In this document: positions 54,001-61,929 of the stretch, one piece after another | Position numbering within the stretch: position 1 is the stretch's first letter | How the letters are laid out: the number at the start of each line of letters is the position of its first letter | Source of the DNA: Chitinophaga arvensicola | Lineage (GTDB): Bacteria > Bacteroidota > Bacteroidia > Chitinophagales > Chitinophagaceae | Length of the DNA: 64,000 bases | Reading direction: 5' to 3' | Assembly (NCBI RefSeq): GCF_900110835.1 | Contig: NZ_FOJG01000001.1 | Location: forward strand, 1,871,022-1,935,021 | Notes under the pieces: model-generated | Seen by the model: only the letters and a program-made list of their open reading frames with translations | Database searches by the model: none | What the model was told of the DNA's origin: nothing | Made by a program: the position numbers and the translations under genes

Positions 54001-54849
54001 TAGCTCTATTTCCATTTCATACTGCGACAGATAACGCATTAATCCTGCCTGCTGCAGGAACTGATCTATCTCCGGGAAATGCTCATCGATATTGATAATA
54101 CTCAACGGGCCTTTTAATTGATCTGCCGCATACTGCAACAGTGCGCTTCCTATTCCTTTCCGGCGGAACTGCGGATGTATGGCCATGCTCCTGATCCTCC
54201 GGGTATCTTTATGCACACTGATATACCCGGCTGTCTGACCATCCACCACAGCCTCCCAGGTGACCGTATAAGGGCCTTCGCGCTGAATGCTGGTCATGGT
54301 GTTGGACCAGGTAGGTACCATGTCCATGAACGACGCCAACAGCGACCAATCCGGTGTTTTGTTTTCTTTCAGGGAGATGCCCACCGGGGTTTTATGTGTT
54401 TGCACCGTTCCTTTAAAGGAATGGATCGTCCGGGTTTTATGAAAACCTGTATTCGTATAGGCCTTGATGGCAGGTAGATTGGTGCTGATCACCTCCAGCA
54501 CAATTTTTCGGATGCCTTTATCCTGGTAAACGGGAATGAACTGATCGTACATTTTTTGCACGAGGTGTTGCCCCCGGTACGCAGGAATAATACCTGTACC
54601 GCCGTTATACAGCACAGTCGGGTGCTCCTTGTTGTCTACCGCATGCAGGATGAAGCCGCCTAACTGCTGACCGGCAAAAGCGCCGATAGAATAATCCCGC
54701 AGGAGATTTTCTCCCTGCATTTTCTGTTCAAGTATAGAAGGGGTGAGGTGCAGTGGAACGATATAGTCGCTGAATGCTGCGTTAAAGGTGTTGCAGAGGT
54801 CGGGTGTAGTTACCTGCTGCAGGGTCCGGAAGTCCTGTATAAAAACCAT
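53998..54849 (-). CDS. Tandem GNAT-family N-acetyltransferase
   Basis: The 283-residue protein appears to have two GNAT domains. The first (about 1-150) has GGTGIIPAYRGQHLVQKMY with the acetyl-CoA loop. The second (about 160-283) has SMAIHPQFRRKGIGSALLQYAA with the canonical R/Q-x-x-G-x-G/A loop (RRKGIG). The substrate is unknown. A hairpin ends 5 bp upstream of the ATG (54854-54901) and may affect translation or serve as operator. It is followed by the fabD bidirectional terminator. Confidence 0.82.
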   Translation of the reverse strand: MVFIQDFRTLQQVTTPDLCNTFNAAFSDYIVPLHLTPSILEQKMQGENLLRDYSIGAFAGQQLGGFILHAVDNKEHPTVLYNGGTGIIPAYRGQHLVQKMYDQFIPVYQDKGIRKIVLEVISTNLPAIKAYTNTGFHKTRTIHSFKGTVQTHKTPVGISLKENKTPDWSLLASFMDMVPTWSNTMTSIQREGPYTVTWEAVVDGQTAGYISVHKDTRRIRSMAIHPQFRRKGIGSALLQYAADQLKGPLSIINIDEHFPEIDQFLQQAGLMRYLSQYEMEIEL

Positions 54850-54853
54850 AAGT

Positions 54854-54901
54854 GGAATGATATGTCTTCAATATTAATGAGGATTGATGACATACCATTC
54901 C
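54854..54901. repeat. Inverted repeat just upstream of tandem GNAT gene
   Basis: Arms 54854-54866 and 54889-54901 are complementary over 13 bp with one mismatch, and an inner TCAAT/ATTGA pair (54868-54872, 54883-54887) continues the stem. The structure lies 5 bp before the start codon at 54849, in the 73-bp gap between two acetyltransferase genes. Confidence 0.58.
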
Positions 54902-54922
54902 GGAATTTTATGAGCGGAAAAA

Positions 54923-55390
54923 TTATTGTAATTCTATGCTGACATTGATCCACTCCGGATCAAATTTGTCAGTATATTTCTTATAGAAATTAATCGCGGG
55001 CGTATTCCATTCAAGCACCTGGAACACAATACCACTGAACTTTTGCTCATTGGCTTCTATTACCAGTTGGTCAAAGAGTAACTTACCGATGCCTTTGCCG
55101 CGCCATCTTTCTGTAACGAGAATATCCTCCAGGTACATCCGGCAACCTTTCCAGGTAGAGTAGCGGGTGTAATACAAGGCAAATCCATGTATCACCTCCT
55201 GTCCGTTGATGATGGTGGAGGCTACAAATGCTTTCCATACCGGGTTTGCTCCGAATCCGGCTTCTTCAAAATGTTCCAGGGTAACGGTTACCTGCTCCGG
55301 TGCTTTTTCATATTCCGCCAGTTCACGGATCAGTTCCATCAACCGTGGACAATCTTCTTTTCGTGCAACCCTTAACGTTATATCTTCCAT
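54923..55390 (-). CDS. GNAT-family N-acetyltransferase (diamine acetyltransferase-like)
   Basis: The 155-residue GNAT protein begins ITLRVARKEDCPRLMELIRELAEYEKAPEQV and has YLEDILVTERWRGKGIGKLLF near 85-105, with the acetyl-CoA loop RGKGIG. WNTPAINFYKKYTDKFDPEW ends the fold. The overall pattern is that of the spermidine/spermine (SSAT) subgroup, so a polyamine or small amine is a possible substrate (inference). It lies 11 bp after the serine hydrolase gene on the same strand. Confidence 0.85.
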   Translation of the reverse strand: MEDITLRVARKEDCPRLMELIRELAEYEKAPEQVTVTLEHFEEAGFGANPVWKAFVASTIINGQEVIHGFALYYTRYSTWKGCRMYLEDILVTERWRGKGIGKLLFDQLVIEANEQKFSGIVFQVLEWNTPAINFYKKYTDKFDPEWINVSIELQ

Positions 55391-55401
55391 GTGTCTGTTG
55401 A

Positions 55402-56538
55402 TTAATCAAGTGAATCGGCGATTTGTTTCAGCACACCGGGCCACCAGTCTATTTTGCCCCAATGCTTCCCGAAACGTACTATCACCGCCTGTTTGCGCGG
55501 ACAAATGTAAATGAACTGTCCCTTTGCGCCCAATGCAAAATAATCAAAATTATGTGGATCTATCCTGTACCCCCACCACAGATATTTATAGTAGCCTGCG
55601 GCACTACCTGCCCATCTGCAGAGGGGCGGCGAAAGCCGGGATTTGTATTTTTCTGTATCCGCCGGTTGTTCCGGAGGAGATACCGACTCCTGTATCCAGG
55701 CTGCGGGCACCACCTGCCGGCCATTCACCCGGCCATTGTCCAGGCACAAAGCCCCAAACCGCAGGAAGTCCATGGCGGTGGCATTGAAACCGCTTTCCAT
55801 TTTGGCAAAACCAGCATCCCGGCTATCCATGCTCCAGGATGCGTTTGCCGCAGCACCGGTATATTGCCATAGCTTCTCCCGGAAATAATCAGGCACCGGC
55901 TGCCCGGTAGCTTTTTCCAGTATCATTCCCAGCAACAAAAGATTGTAGTTATTGTAGTGGTAAGTACTGCCCGGTGTTTCGATCAGCTTTGCTTTCAGCG
56001 CCTGTTGCCGCAATGCGGTGCCATAGTAGATCCGGGCATCATCAGACCAGGGCGTTATGCCCTCCCTGTATTCAAGCCCGGAGCACATCTGCAGCAACTG
56101 TGCAATCGTGATATCCCTGAATCCCGCGCTGTCGAAGAAAGGAATATAGCTGGCCACGGTATCCTGTATACTCCCCACAGCGCCTTCTTCCAGCGCAACG
56201 CCCATCAATACTGATGTCATGGATTTAGCCACTGAAAAGGAAGTGTTGATAGCATCGGCAGTATAACCATTGAAATAGGATTCCAGCAGTATCCGGTCCC
56301 GTTGCATCACGATACAGGCCGTAGAACCAGTTTTTGCCAGCAAAGCAGACAGGGCTACTTCCTGCGACTGTCCCCGCCAGGAGGAGGTGAGCATCCGGTC
56401 TTTCCACCCGGAACGGGCATCTTCAAAGTGGCGTACAGCAGCTCCTTTAGAGATGACAGCATTGGGGAAATGACGGTAGTCGGTGATTTGCGGGACATTC
56501 CTGATCAGGCAGCGGCTCCAGTAGGCGAGTGAATTCAT
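55402..56538 (-). CDS. Serine hydrolase of the beta-lactamase/class C family
   Basis: The 378-residue penicillin-binding-protein-like hydrolase has the nucleophile motif SFSVAKSMTSVLMG near 108 (SxxK) and YHYNNYNLLLLGMILEK near 190 (Tyr motif). Further conserved stretches are GYFREKLWQYTG-like and WWGYRIDPHNFDYFALGAKGQFIYICP, where a KG pair stands for the third motif. The likely role is peptidase or esterase; beta-lactam hydrolysis is not implied. No lipobox or clear signal peptide was seen. The ATG at 56538 (MNSLAYWSRC) is used because upstream the frame only offers a TTG at 56589. It probably leads the unit with the two GNAT genes. Confidence 0.85.
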   Translation of the reverse strand: MNSLAYWSRCLIRNVPQITDYRHFPNAVISKGAAVRHFEDARSGWKDRMLTSSWRGQSQEVALSALLAKTGSTACIVMQRDRILLESYFNGYTADAINTSFSVAKSMTSVLMGVALEEGAVGSIQDTVASYIPFFDSAGFRDITIAQLLQMCSGLEYREGITPWSDDARIYYGTALRQQALKAKLIETPGSTYHYNNYNLLLLGMILEKATGQPVPDYFREKLWQYTGAAANASWSMDSRDAGFAKMESGFNATAMDFLRFGALCLDNGRVNGRQVVPAAWIQESVSPPEQPADTEKYKSRLSPPLCRWAGSAAGYYKYLWWGYRIDPHNFDYFALGAKGQFIYICPRKQAVIVRFGKHWGKIDWWPGVLKQIADSLD

Positions 56539-56585
56539 GATGGCAAGGTTAAGGGCAACGCAAATATCGTATGCTAAAATGAAAA

Positions 56586-56595
56586 ACAATATTGT
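56586..56595. promoter_or_regulatory. Short palindrome in a divergent promoter region
   Basis: ACAATATTGT is a perfect 10-bp palindrome in the 103-bp gap between the serine hydrolase (minus) and the DinB-like gene (plus). On the minus strand GATATTTG at 56571-56578 is one base from a -7 box. Possible operator; low certainty. Confidence 0.25.
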
Positions 56596-56641
56596 AATTT
56601 GTAGGATGTTTATCGTGGATCAGGATTAATCTCTTTCTTAC

Positions 56642-57133
56642 ATGAAAAATATGCTTGGGCATTATACTGCTTACAATTACTGGGCTAACCAGGAACTGTC
56701 AAAGGGGTTATTAAAATTAAAGGATGAACAACTTGACCAGGAACTGGGCGGGCATATTTCCACAGTACGTAACGCCGTGTATCACCTCTGGTACCAGGAA
56801 AGCCTCTGGTATCAGCGGTTGCAACTAGCGGAAAAAACAACGGATCCCACAGCCGGTTTCAGCGGCAGTTTCGCTGCAGCTTGTGCTGCCTGGCTCACAC
56901 AGTCGCTGCAACTCCACGAATGGGTAGAGAAAGCGCAGCCTGTGAAGCTGAATCATACCATCGCCTACACGCTGAAAAAGAGCGAGCACTACAAAATAGG
57001 AGTGCAGGATGTGATTATAGAAGCGTGTAACAGTAGTACCTTTTACCGGGGACAACTGGTATATATGTTAGGGATACTCGGGATTACCCGGATACCTGTA
57101 ACAGCTTACAGTCGTTTTAAGCCGAAAAAGTAG
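56642..57133 (+). CDS. DinB-like four-helix protein with degenerate metal site
   Basis: The 163-residue protein starts HYTAYNYWANQELSKGL and continues with NAVYHLWYQESLWYQRL, the pattern of the DinB/YfiT four-helix-bundle family, many of which bind a metal through three His. The first His (near 48) is present, but the second and third, usually in a stretch like NHSTYHRGQ, are Ser and Tyr here (CNSSTFYRGQLVYML near 131-145). The metal site thus appears lost. Function is unknown. It leads a four-gene run on the plus strand, 47 bp before the NrtR-like gene. Confidence 0.75.
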   Translation: MKNMLGHYTAYNYWANQELSKGLLKLKDEQLDQELGGHISTVRNAVYHLWYQESLWYQRLQLAEKTTDPTAGFSGSFAAACAAWLTQSLQLHEWVEKAQPVKLNHTIAYTLKKSEHYKIGVQDVIIEACNSSTFYRGQLVYMLGILGITRIPVTAYSRFKPKK

Positions 57134-57180
57134 GCTGATTTTATTATTTTTACCGGATTATCTGCCTTTAAAATTCCTAT

Positions 57181-57876
57181 ATGAATGCTGCTTCTTTTTA
57201 TGCAAAAGCCCCGAAACACCTGGTGGCAGTAGATTGTATCATCTTCGGTTTTGATGAAGGCCGTCTGAAATTATTGATTATGCAGCGCAAAGTGGCGCCA
57301 ATGGCCGGCGAATGGTCGCTGGTAGGCGGCTTTGTACAGGAAGCGGAAAGCACCGACGAAGCGGCCGCCCGTGTACTCGAGCACACCACCGGGCTGGATG
57401 ACATTTATATGAATCAGCTGCACTGCTATGGCAATGTGGGCCGTGATACAGGCGCCCGGGTAATTTCCGTGGCCTATTATGCGCTGATCCGCATCAAAAA
57501 CCACGATAAGCCGCTGGCCCGCGAACATGGTGCACACTGGCTGGAACTCCACGAAATACCGGAACTGATCTTTGATCACGCTAAAATGATTGAAGATGCA
57601 CTGGCTGCACTGCGTAACAATGCTCAGTTTCATCCTATCGGTTTTGAACTGCTGCCGGAGAAATTTACGCTCTCTCAACTGAGAAGCCTCTACGAAGAGA
57701 TATATCAGAAAACACTGGATAAACGCAATTTCCGCAAGAAAATCCTCTCGCTCGATGTGATGGAAAAACTGGAAGAAAAAGATAAGACCTCTTCCAAGAA
57801 AGGAGCACATCTCTACCGGTTTGATCCCGAAAAGTACGAAGCCCTGAGACGCAAAGGCCTGGTATTCGAAATCTAG
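57181..57876 (+). CDS. NrtR/AraR-like Nudix-fold transcriptional regulator
   Basis: The 231-residue protein has an N-terminal Nudix domain (about 10-150) and a C-terminal winged-helix part (about 150-231, FTLSQLRSLYEEIYQKTLDKRNFRKKIL). The Nudix box reads GGFVQEAESTDEAAARVLEHTTGL: compared with the active pattern RExxEE, the Glu after Arg is Val and the paired Glu are His-Thr, so it is probably not hydrolytic. This is the build of NrtR-type regulators, which in Bacteroidota include the arabinose regulator AraR. No sugar-use or NAD gene is adjacent, so ligand and targets are open. Confidence 0.85.
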   Translation: MNAASFYAKAPKHLVAVDCIIFGFDEGRLKLLIMQRKVAPMAGEWSLVGGFVQEAESTDEAAARVLEHTTGLDDIYMNQLHCYGNVGRDTGARVISVAYYALIRIKNHDKPLAREHGAHWLELHEIPELIFDHAKMIEDALAALRNNAQFHPIGFELLPEKFTLSQLRSLYEEIYQKTLDKRNFRKKILSLDVMEKLEEKDKTSSKKGAHLYRFDPEKYEALRRKGLVFEI

Positions 57877-57948
57877 CGGAAAATGAACAAAATGGATGAA
57901 AGCAGACAGGGTAAATACAATTACTTTACGGCCTGTTGATTCCCATTT

Positions 57949-59871
57949 ATGTCATGTTTGCGCGGCGCAGGCCTTTGGTTCCTGCTTCTCATTTCGCAGG
58001 CATTGTGCGCCCAGCACAATGAAATTGCAACGATTAAGAATGCGTTACCACAAATAACGGACAGTGCAACATACACCGACGCGCTGAACAGGCTGGCGTT
58101 GCTCTATCTGGCAAGACAGCTGGATAGCAGCGGTGATTACGCCCGGAAAGCCAACGATCTGGCTACCCGTATTCACTACGACAAAGGACAACGAAATGCC
58201 CTGCTCGGAATGGGTAGGTACTATGCGCTTCGCCCTCACCGTTATCTGTCCTATCTTTTTTATGATAACGCATTGACCGCTTCCCGCGCAGCCGGCGATT
58301 CTGCCGGAGCCGCCACCGCACTAATGAACATCGGCACCTACTTCCAGTATCAGCAAAATCATACCGCTGCACAAAGCTATCTCAACAAAGCCCTTAAGGC
58401 TGCCTGGGATGCAGGTCTCGACTCGCTCCGCGCCTGGGTGCTGGTGAGCTTTTATACCGTGAATGAATCAGATAGTGCGATGCTTCCCACCGCGCAGAAA
58501 GCCCTGCAACAGGCGGCGACAATCATTGAGCGGTATCACGATGTGTCTGGTAGTTTATACACGAAACTATTTCTTGCCCACGAAAAACTCCGGGAAGGGA
58601 ACGTCAAAAAAGCAGAAGAGGAACTGAAAAGCGTGATCTCCGCCGCTGACAGCCTCGGGCTAAACTATCTTTCCATGTATGCCAGTATGCAATTAACCGG
58701 TTATCGCATCTGGCAAAAACAACCGGATTCCTTACTATATCAGCAGCAGGCCGTTCATTACGCTGTAGCTGGCGGATACGCCGGTCTGCTGTTGCCACTG
58801 ATCAATGATTTGTATCACCAATATCAGCAAACAGGCGATTCCATGCAGGCGGCCTCTTATAGCCGGCTGGCATTAGGCGTGCTGCAACAGCAACAGGAGG
58901 ATATGCAGGCCGGAGAAGCAGATTATTTGTCCTATGCCTTCGGCGACGAATGGCTCGATTCTCTCCGGAAGCAAAACTATACCCGGAAAGCACAACTGGC
59001 CTTTAACAGGTCTGCCAATAGTTTCTGGTATTATCAGCTTGGGATTATTACAGCTATCGTGGTTTTACTGATCATCCTGCTCATTTACTTTATCCGGGCA
59101 TACCGGCTTTCGAAAAAGAATACCGCCAGCATGGCGCTCCTGCAGGAAGAAATCCGCATCGGAAACAGTGCATTGCAGGATAGCGACGATTTTAAGAATA
59201 AGTTGATCTCCATGATTGCTCATGATTTCAGAACACCGCTGTATAATATCGTGAACATCACCGGGTTCATTGATGATAAAGCCCTGACCGTTGCTGATGC
59301 CGCCAGCATGATCCTTGAAGTGGAACAGACGGCTGCCGCCACACTCAGCATCTTTGACGAAATTCTGCGATGGATCAGGACACAATTATCCGGCTTTATT
59401 TACCGTCCTAAAATATTGTTGCTGGAAGAGATGATAGATACAACTGTCAATAGCCTGCAACACCTGCTTACCGCAAAAGAAATCCAACTGAGGATAGATA
59501 TTCCTGCCGGTACGAGCATCATTGCCGATTATGAAATGCTGCAATTTATTCACCGGAATTTTTTGCACAATGCGATCAAGTTTTCACCGGATTATGGAAT
59601 AATAACAGTGAAGGCTACACGTAGTGATAGATGGATAACTGTTTCATTTACGGACGAGGGCGCGGGCATCGATGTAAGTGTATTACCTCACCTGTTTCAA
59701 TGGAACAACGGTACCTATGAACAGGAGCGTGCCGGTAAAGGTGCAGGGCTGGCCCTGATTATCTGTAAAGATTTTATGGACAAAATGAGCGGCCGGATTA
59801 AGGCGGAAAACAATACAGAAGAAGGCAGTACTTTTTACTACCAGCTGCCGGAATCATTGAAAACAGTATGA
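57949..59871 (+). CDS. TPR-containing sensor histidine kinase
   Basis: The 640-residue protein has a signal peptide (ends LCAQ), a periplasmic region of TPR-like repeats (about 40-345), a transmembrane helix (about 365-387, IITAIVVLLIILLIYFI), then a histidine kinase core. The phospho-acceptor is His425 in SMIAHDFRTPLYNI; the N box has Asn541 in HRNFLHNAIKFSP, the G1 box DEGAGID starts at Asp569 and the G2 box is GKGAGLALIICKDFM. All motifs needed for activity are present. There is no attached receiver domain and no response-regulator gene nearby. Its stop overlaps the ATG of the paralogous next gene (ATGA), implying coupled synthesis. Confidence 0.9.
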   Translation: MSCLRGAGLWFLLLISQALCAQHNEIATIKNALPQITDSATYTDALNRLALLYLARQLDSSGDYARKANDLATRIHYDKGQRNALLGMGRYYALRPHRYLSYLFYDNALTASRAAGDSAGAATALMNIGTYFQYQQNHTAAQSYLNKALKAAWDAGLDSLRAWVLVSFYTVNESDSAMLPTAQKALQQAATIIERYHDVSGSLYTKLFLAHEKLREGNVKKAEEELKSVISAADSLGLNYLSMYASMQLTGYRIWQKQPDSLLYQQQAVHYAVAGGYAGLLLPLINDLYHQYQQTGDSMQAASYSRLALGVLQQQQEDMQAGEADYLSYAFGDEWLDSLRKQNYTRKAQLAFNRSANSFWYYQLGIITAIVVLLIILLIYFIRAYRLSKKNTASMALLQEEIRIGNSALQDSDDFKNKLISMIAHDFRTPLYNIVNITGFIDDKALTVADAASMILEVEQTAAATLSIFDEILRWIRTQLSGFIYRPKILLLEEMIDTTVNSLQHLLTAKEIQLRIDIPAGTSIIADYEMLQFIHRNFLHNAIKFSPDYGIITVKATRSDRWITVSFTDEGAGIDVSVLPHLFQWNNGTYEQERAGKGAGLALIICKDFMDKMSGRIKAENNTEEGSTFYYQLPESLKTV

Positions 59872-61868
59872 CAGGCTACCTACCTTGTTACCGTAGTAGA
59901 AAACGCATAGCTGCCATCTGGCTGGCTATCGGATTGTTGTGCTGCGGAAAACCGGCCCTGGCCCAACAGCTGCACACTGGAAAAACCGCCCTGGCCCGTG
60001 AACAGCATGGCGTTGCGCCAGAAATACCCCGGGAACCACAACTGCCTCAATTGTTACGCGAATTATCGGCCCCGCAGGATAGTATCGCTTATATTCAGAC
60101 ACTTGGTAAGATAGGCGCATTATACCTGTTGATCAATCTTGACAGCAGTTTCACCTACGCCGTGAGAGAACAGGAAATGTCGCAAAGATGGGAGTATAAA
60201 AATGGGTTGGCAGATGCTTATGATGTGATGAGTTACTGCTATGCGCTGAGAACAGATTTTAATATAGCTGCTATCTATGGCTACAAGGCATTACAGCTGC
60301 ATAAAGCATTGTCTGATAGCGCGCGTATGGCCAAAACACTCAGCAATCTGTATCTCTATTACAGGAATATGGGACGGCCGGCAGATGCAGGGAACTACTT
60401 TTATGAAGCTTTCGGACTGGCCGGCAGACTTCCTGCCGGGGATGATTCGATTTATAGCATCCTGCTGGTAAACTATGCCATGCGTTTTTATAAAGACAGT
60501 ACGCGGCAGGACTCTGTGCAATGGGCCTGGCGCCGGGCAGCACAGATCAGCGTAAAATATCCATATAGCAGGTTGCCGCTGTACATAACAGCTTATGCCG
60601 CAGACACCCTGGTAAAGCAGGGCCGAGGAAAAGAAGCTGAAGCTATCATTAATGAGCTGGCGGCTGCTGCACTGAAAAGTGGCTGGCCCTATGTAGCGAT
60701 GGACATCTACAACCACCTGGAAGATTATGGCCGGATGGGCTACCAGGTGGATAGCACCCATTACCGGGAACTGTCTTATGAGTTGGCCAGAAAGGCCGGC
60801 TGTATTGAGTTAAATCTTGCTACACTGGCCGGTTTATTTGATGATTTCCGGAAGCGGAACGACATGGCTAAAATGAGCTATTACAGTAAGGAAATAATGC
60901 GGCTGGCAACACAACCCCGCTATCAGCCGGAACGGGATAAGATCAACTATATCGCTTTTTTTTTAAAAGAGCAAGCGCTGCAACTGCTTACCCGTAGCAA
61001 CCAGCAGCAATTACTGGAACTGGAAAAAGTGCAAACCTGCAGAAAGCAGGCCCAGTTTGTGATAGCCGGCCTGTTTGTCATTGTTATCCTGCTGTTTATC
61101 CTGCTCTTTAGCCGCTACCGGCAATACATCCGGTGGAAGGAGCAGGAGCGCCGGCTTTCCGATAGCTACACCCGCATTTCGTTGAAGAATGTGTCGCTAA
61201 GGGCCAATGATGAGTTCAAAAATAAGTTGATCACCATTATCGCGAACGATTTCCGGGCTCCGCTGCACTATATTTCCACCGTTGCAACACAGCTCAGAAA
61301 CCGGCAGACAGATACCGCAGAGATGGCGGTGTTAATAAAAAAGATTGCTGCCGTTTCGGGCAGTACCCTATGTGTTTTTGATAATATTTTAAAATGGATC
61401 CGCATGCAGTTGTCTGGTTTTGTTTACCGGGGGATGCCCTGTAAACTCCATGACATCACAGGGGGTGTATTAAAACATACGGCGGGCGCAATAGAAGAGA
61501 AGGGATTGGTTGTCATGAACCGGGTACCGGTGGGTTATTCCATAACGGCGGATCCGGAGATGCTCCGGGTGGCTTTACTGCAGCTGGTAAGGCTCTCCGC
61601 CCGTTATGCACAACAGGATAGTTTGCTGATCCTGTCTGCCTGGTATAGTGAGGGAAGGGCTAACATCCGTCTCATTGCAGATGCGGGGTATGAGGCAGAT
61701 CGTATCGTAACACATCTGGAGAACTGGCATCATGATATGTATGCGCTCAGTTTTGCCATTACCGGTGATTTTTTTAGCAAGATGAAAGGCAGTGTAAAGG
61801 CGACGGTAAGTGATGGTAAATACCTGGTGTTTACGGGTATGCTGAATACAGGGAAGGAAGAGAAATGA
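59868..61868 (+). CDS. TPR sensor pseudokinase, paralogue of the preceding kinase
   Basis: The 666-residue protein has the same layout as its neighbour: signal peptide (ends LAQQ), TPR-like region (about 70-360), transmembrane helix (about 398-418, FVIAGLFVIVILLFILLF), dimerisation helices and a C-terminal ATPase-like part. The H box reads IIANDFRAPLHYI, so the phospho-acceptor His is Asn460. The N box has no Asn (LLQLVRLSARYAQ), and the glycines of G1 (IADAGYEAD) and G2 are lost. It aligns clearly with the active kinase (FKNKLI, WIRMQLSGFVYR) and is full length without frameshift. It is therefore a likely non-catalytic signalling partner, possibly forming heterodimers (inference). Confidence 0.88.
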   Translation: MTGYLPCYRSRKRIAAIWLAIGLLCCGKPALAQQLHTGKTALAREQHGVAPEIPREPQLPQLLRELSAPQDSIAYIQTLGKIGALYLLINLDSSFTYAVREQEMSQRWEYKNGLADAYDVMSYCYALRTDFNIAAIYGYKALQLHKALSDSARMAKTLSNLYLYYRNMGRPADAGNYFYEAFGLAGRLPAGDDSIYSILLVNYAMRFYKDSTRQDSVQWAWRRAAQISVKYPYSRLPLYITAYAADTLVKQGRGKEAEAIINELAAAALKSGWPYVAMDIYNHLEDYGRMGYQVDSTHYRELSYELARKAGCIELNLATLAGLFDDFRKRNDMAKMSYYSKEIMRLATQPRYQPERDKINYIAFFLKEQALQLLTRSNQQQLLELEKVQTCRKQAQFVIAGLFVIVILLFILLFSRYRQYIRWKEQERRLSDSYTRISLKNVSLRANDEFKNKLITIIANDFRAPLHYISTVATQLRNRQTDTAEMAVLIKKIAAVSGSTLCVFDNILKWIRMQLSGFVYRGMPCKLHDITGGVLKHTAGAIEEKGLVVMNRVPVGYSITADPEMLRVALLQLVRLSARYAQQDSLLILSAWYSEGRANIRLIADAGYEADRIVTHLENWHHDMYALSFAITGDFFSKMKGSVKATVSDGKYLVFTGMLNTGKEEK

Positions 61869-61869
61869 C

Positions 61870-61914
61870 AAGGGATAACAACTGCGGGTGAATACTGCGC
61901 AGCTGTTATCCCTT
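61870..61914. terminator. Bidirectional terminator between pseudokinase gene and fabH
   Basis: Perfect 11-bp outer stem (AAGGGATAACA at 61870-61880, complement 61904-61914) and inner CTGCG/CGCAG stem lie between convergent genes. A T-rich stretch follows about 13 nt later on the plus strand. Confidence 0.75.
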
Positions 61915-61929
61915 GAGATAAAGATATTT

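Noticed and set aside
55402..56538. Beta-lactamase conferring resistance
   Set aside because: Only the general SxxK/Tyr fold is visible; most class C-like proteins of this kind are peptidases or esterases, and no clear export signal was seen.
57181..57876. Active Nudix hydrolase
   Set aside because: The Nudix box lacks the Glu residues needed for metal binding and a winged-helix tail is present, so a regulator is more likely.
59868..61868. Second kinase gene as an ordinary pseudogene
   Set aside because: The frame is intact over 666 codons with signal peptide, TPR region and membrane helix, and it is translationally coupled to the active paralogue.
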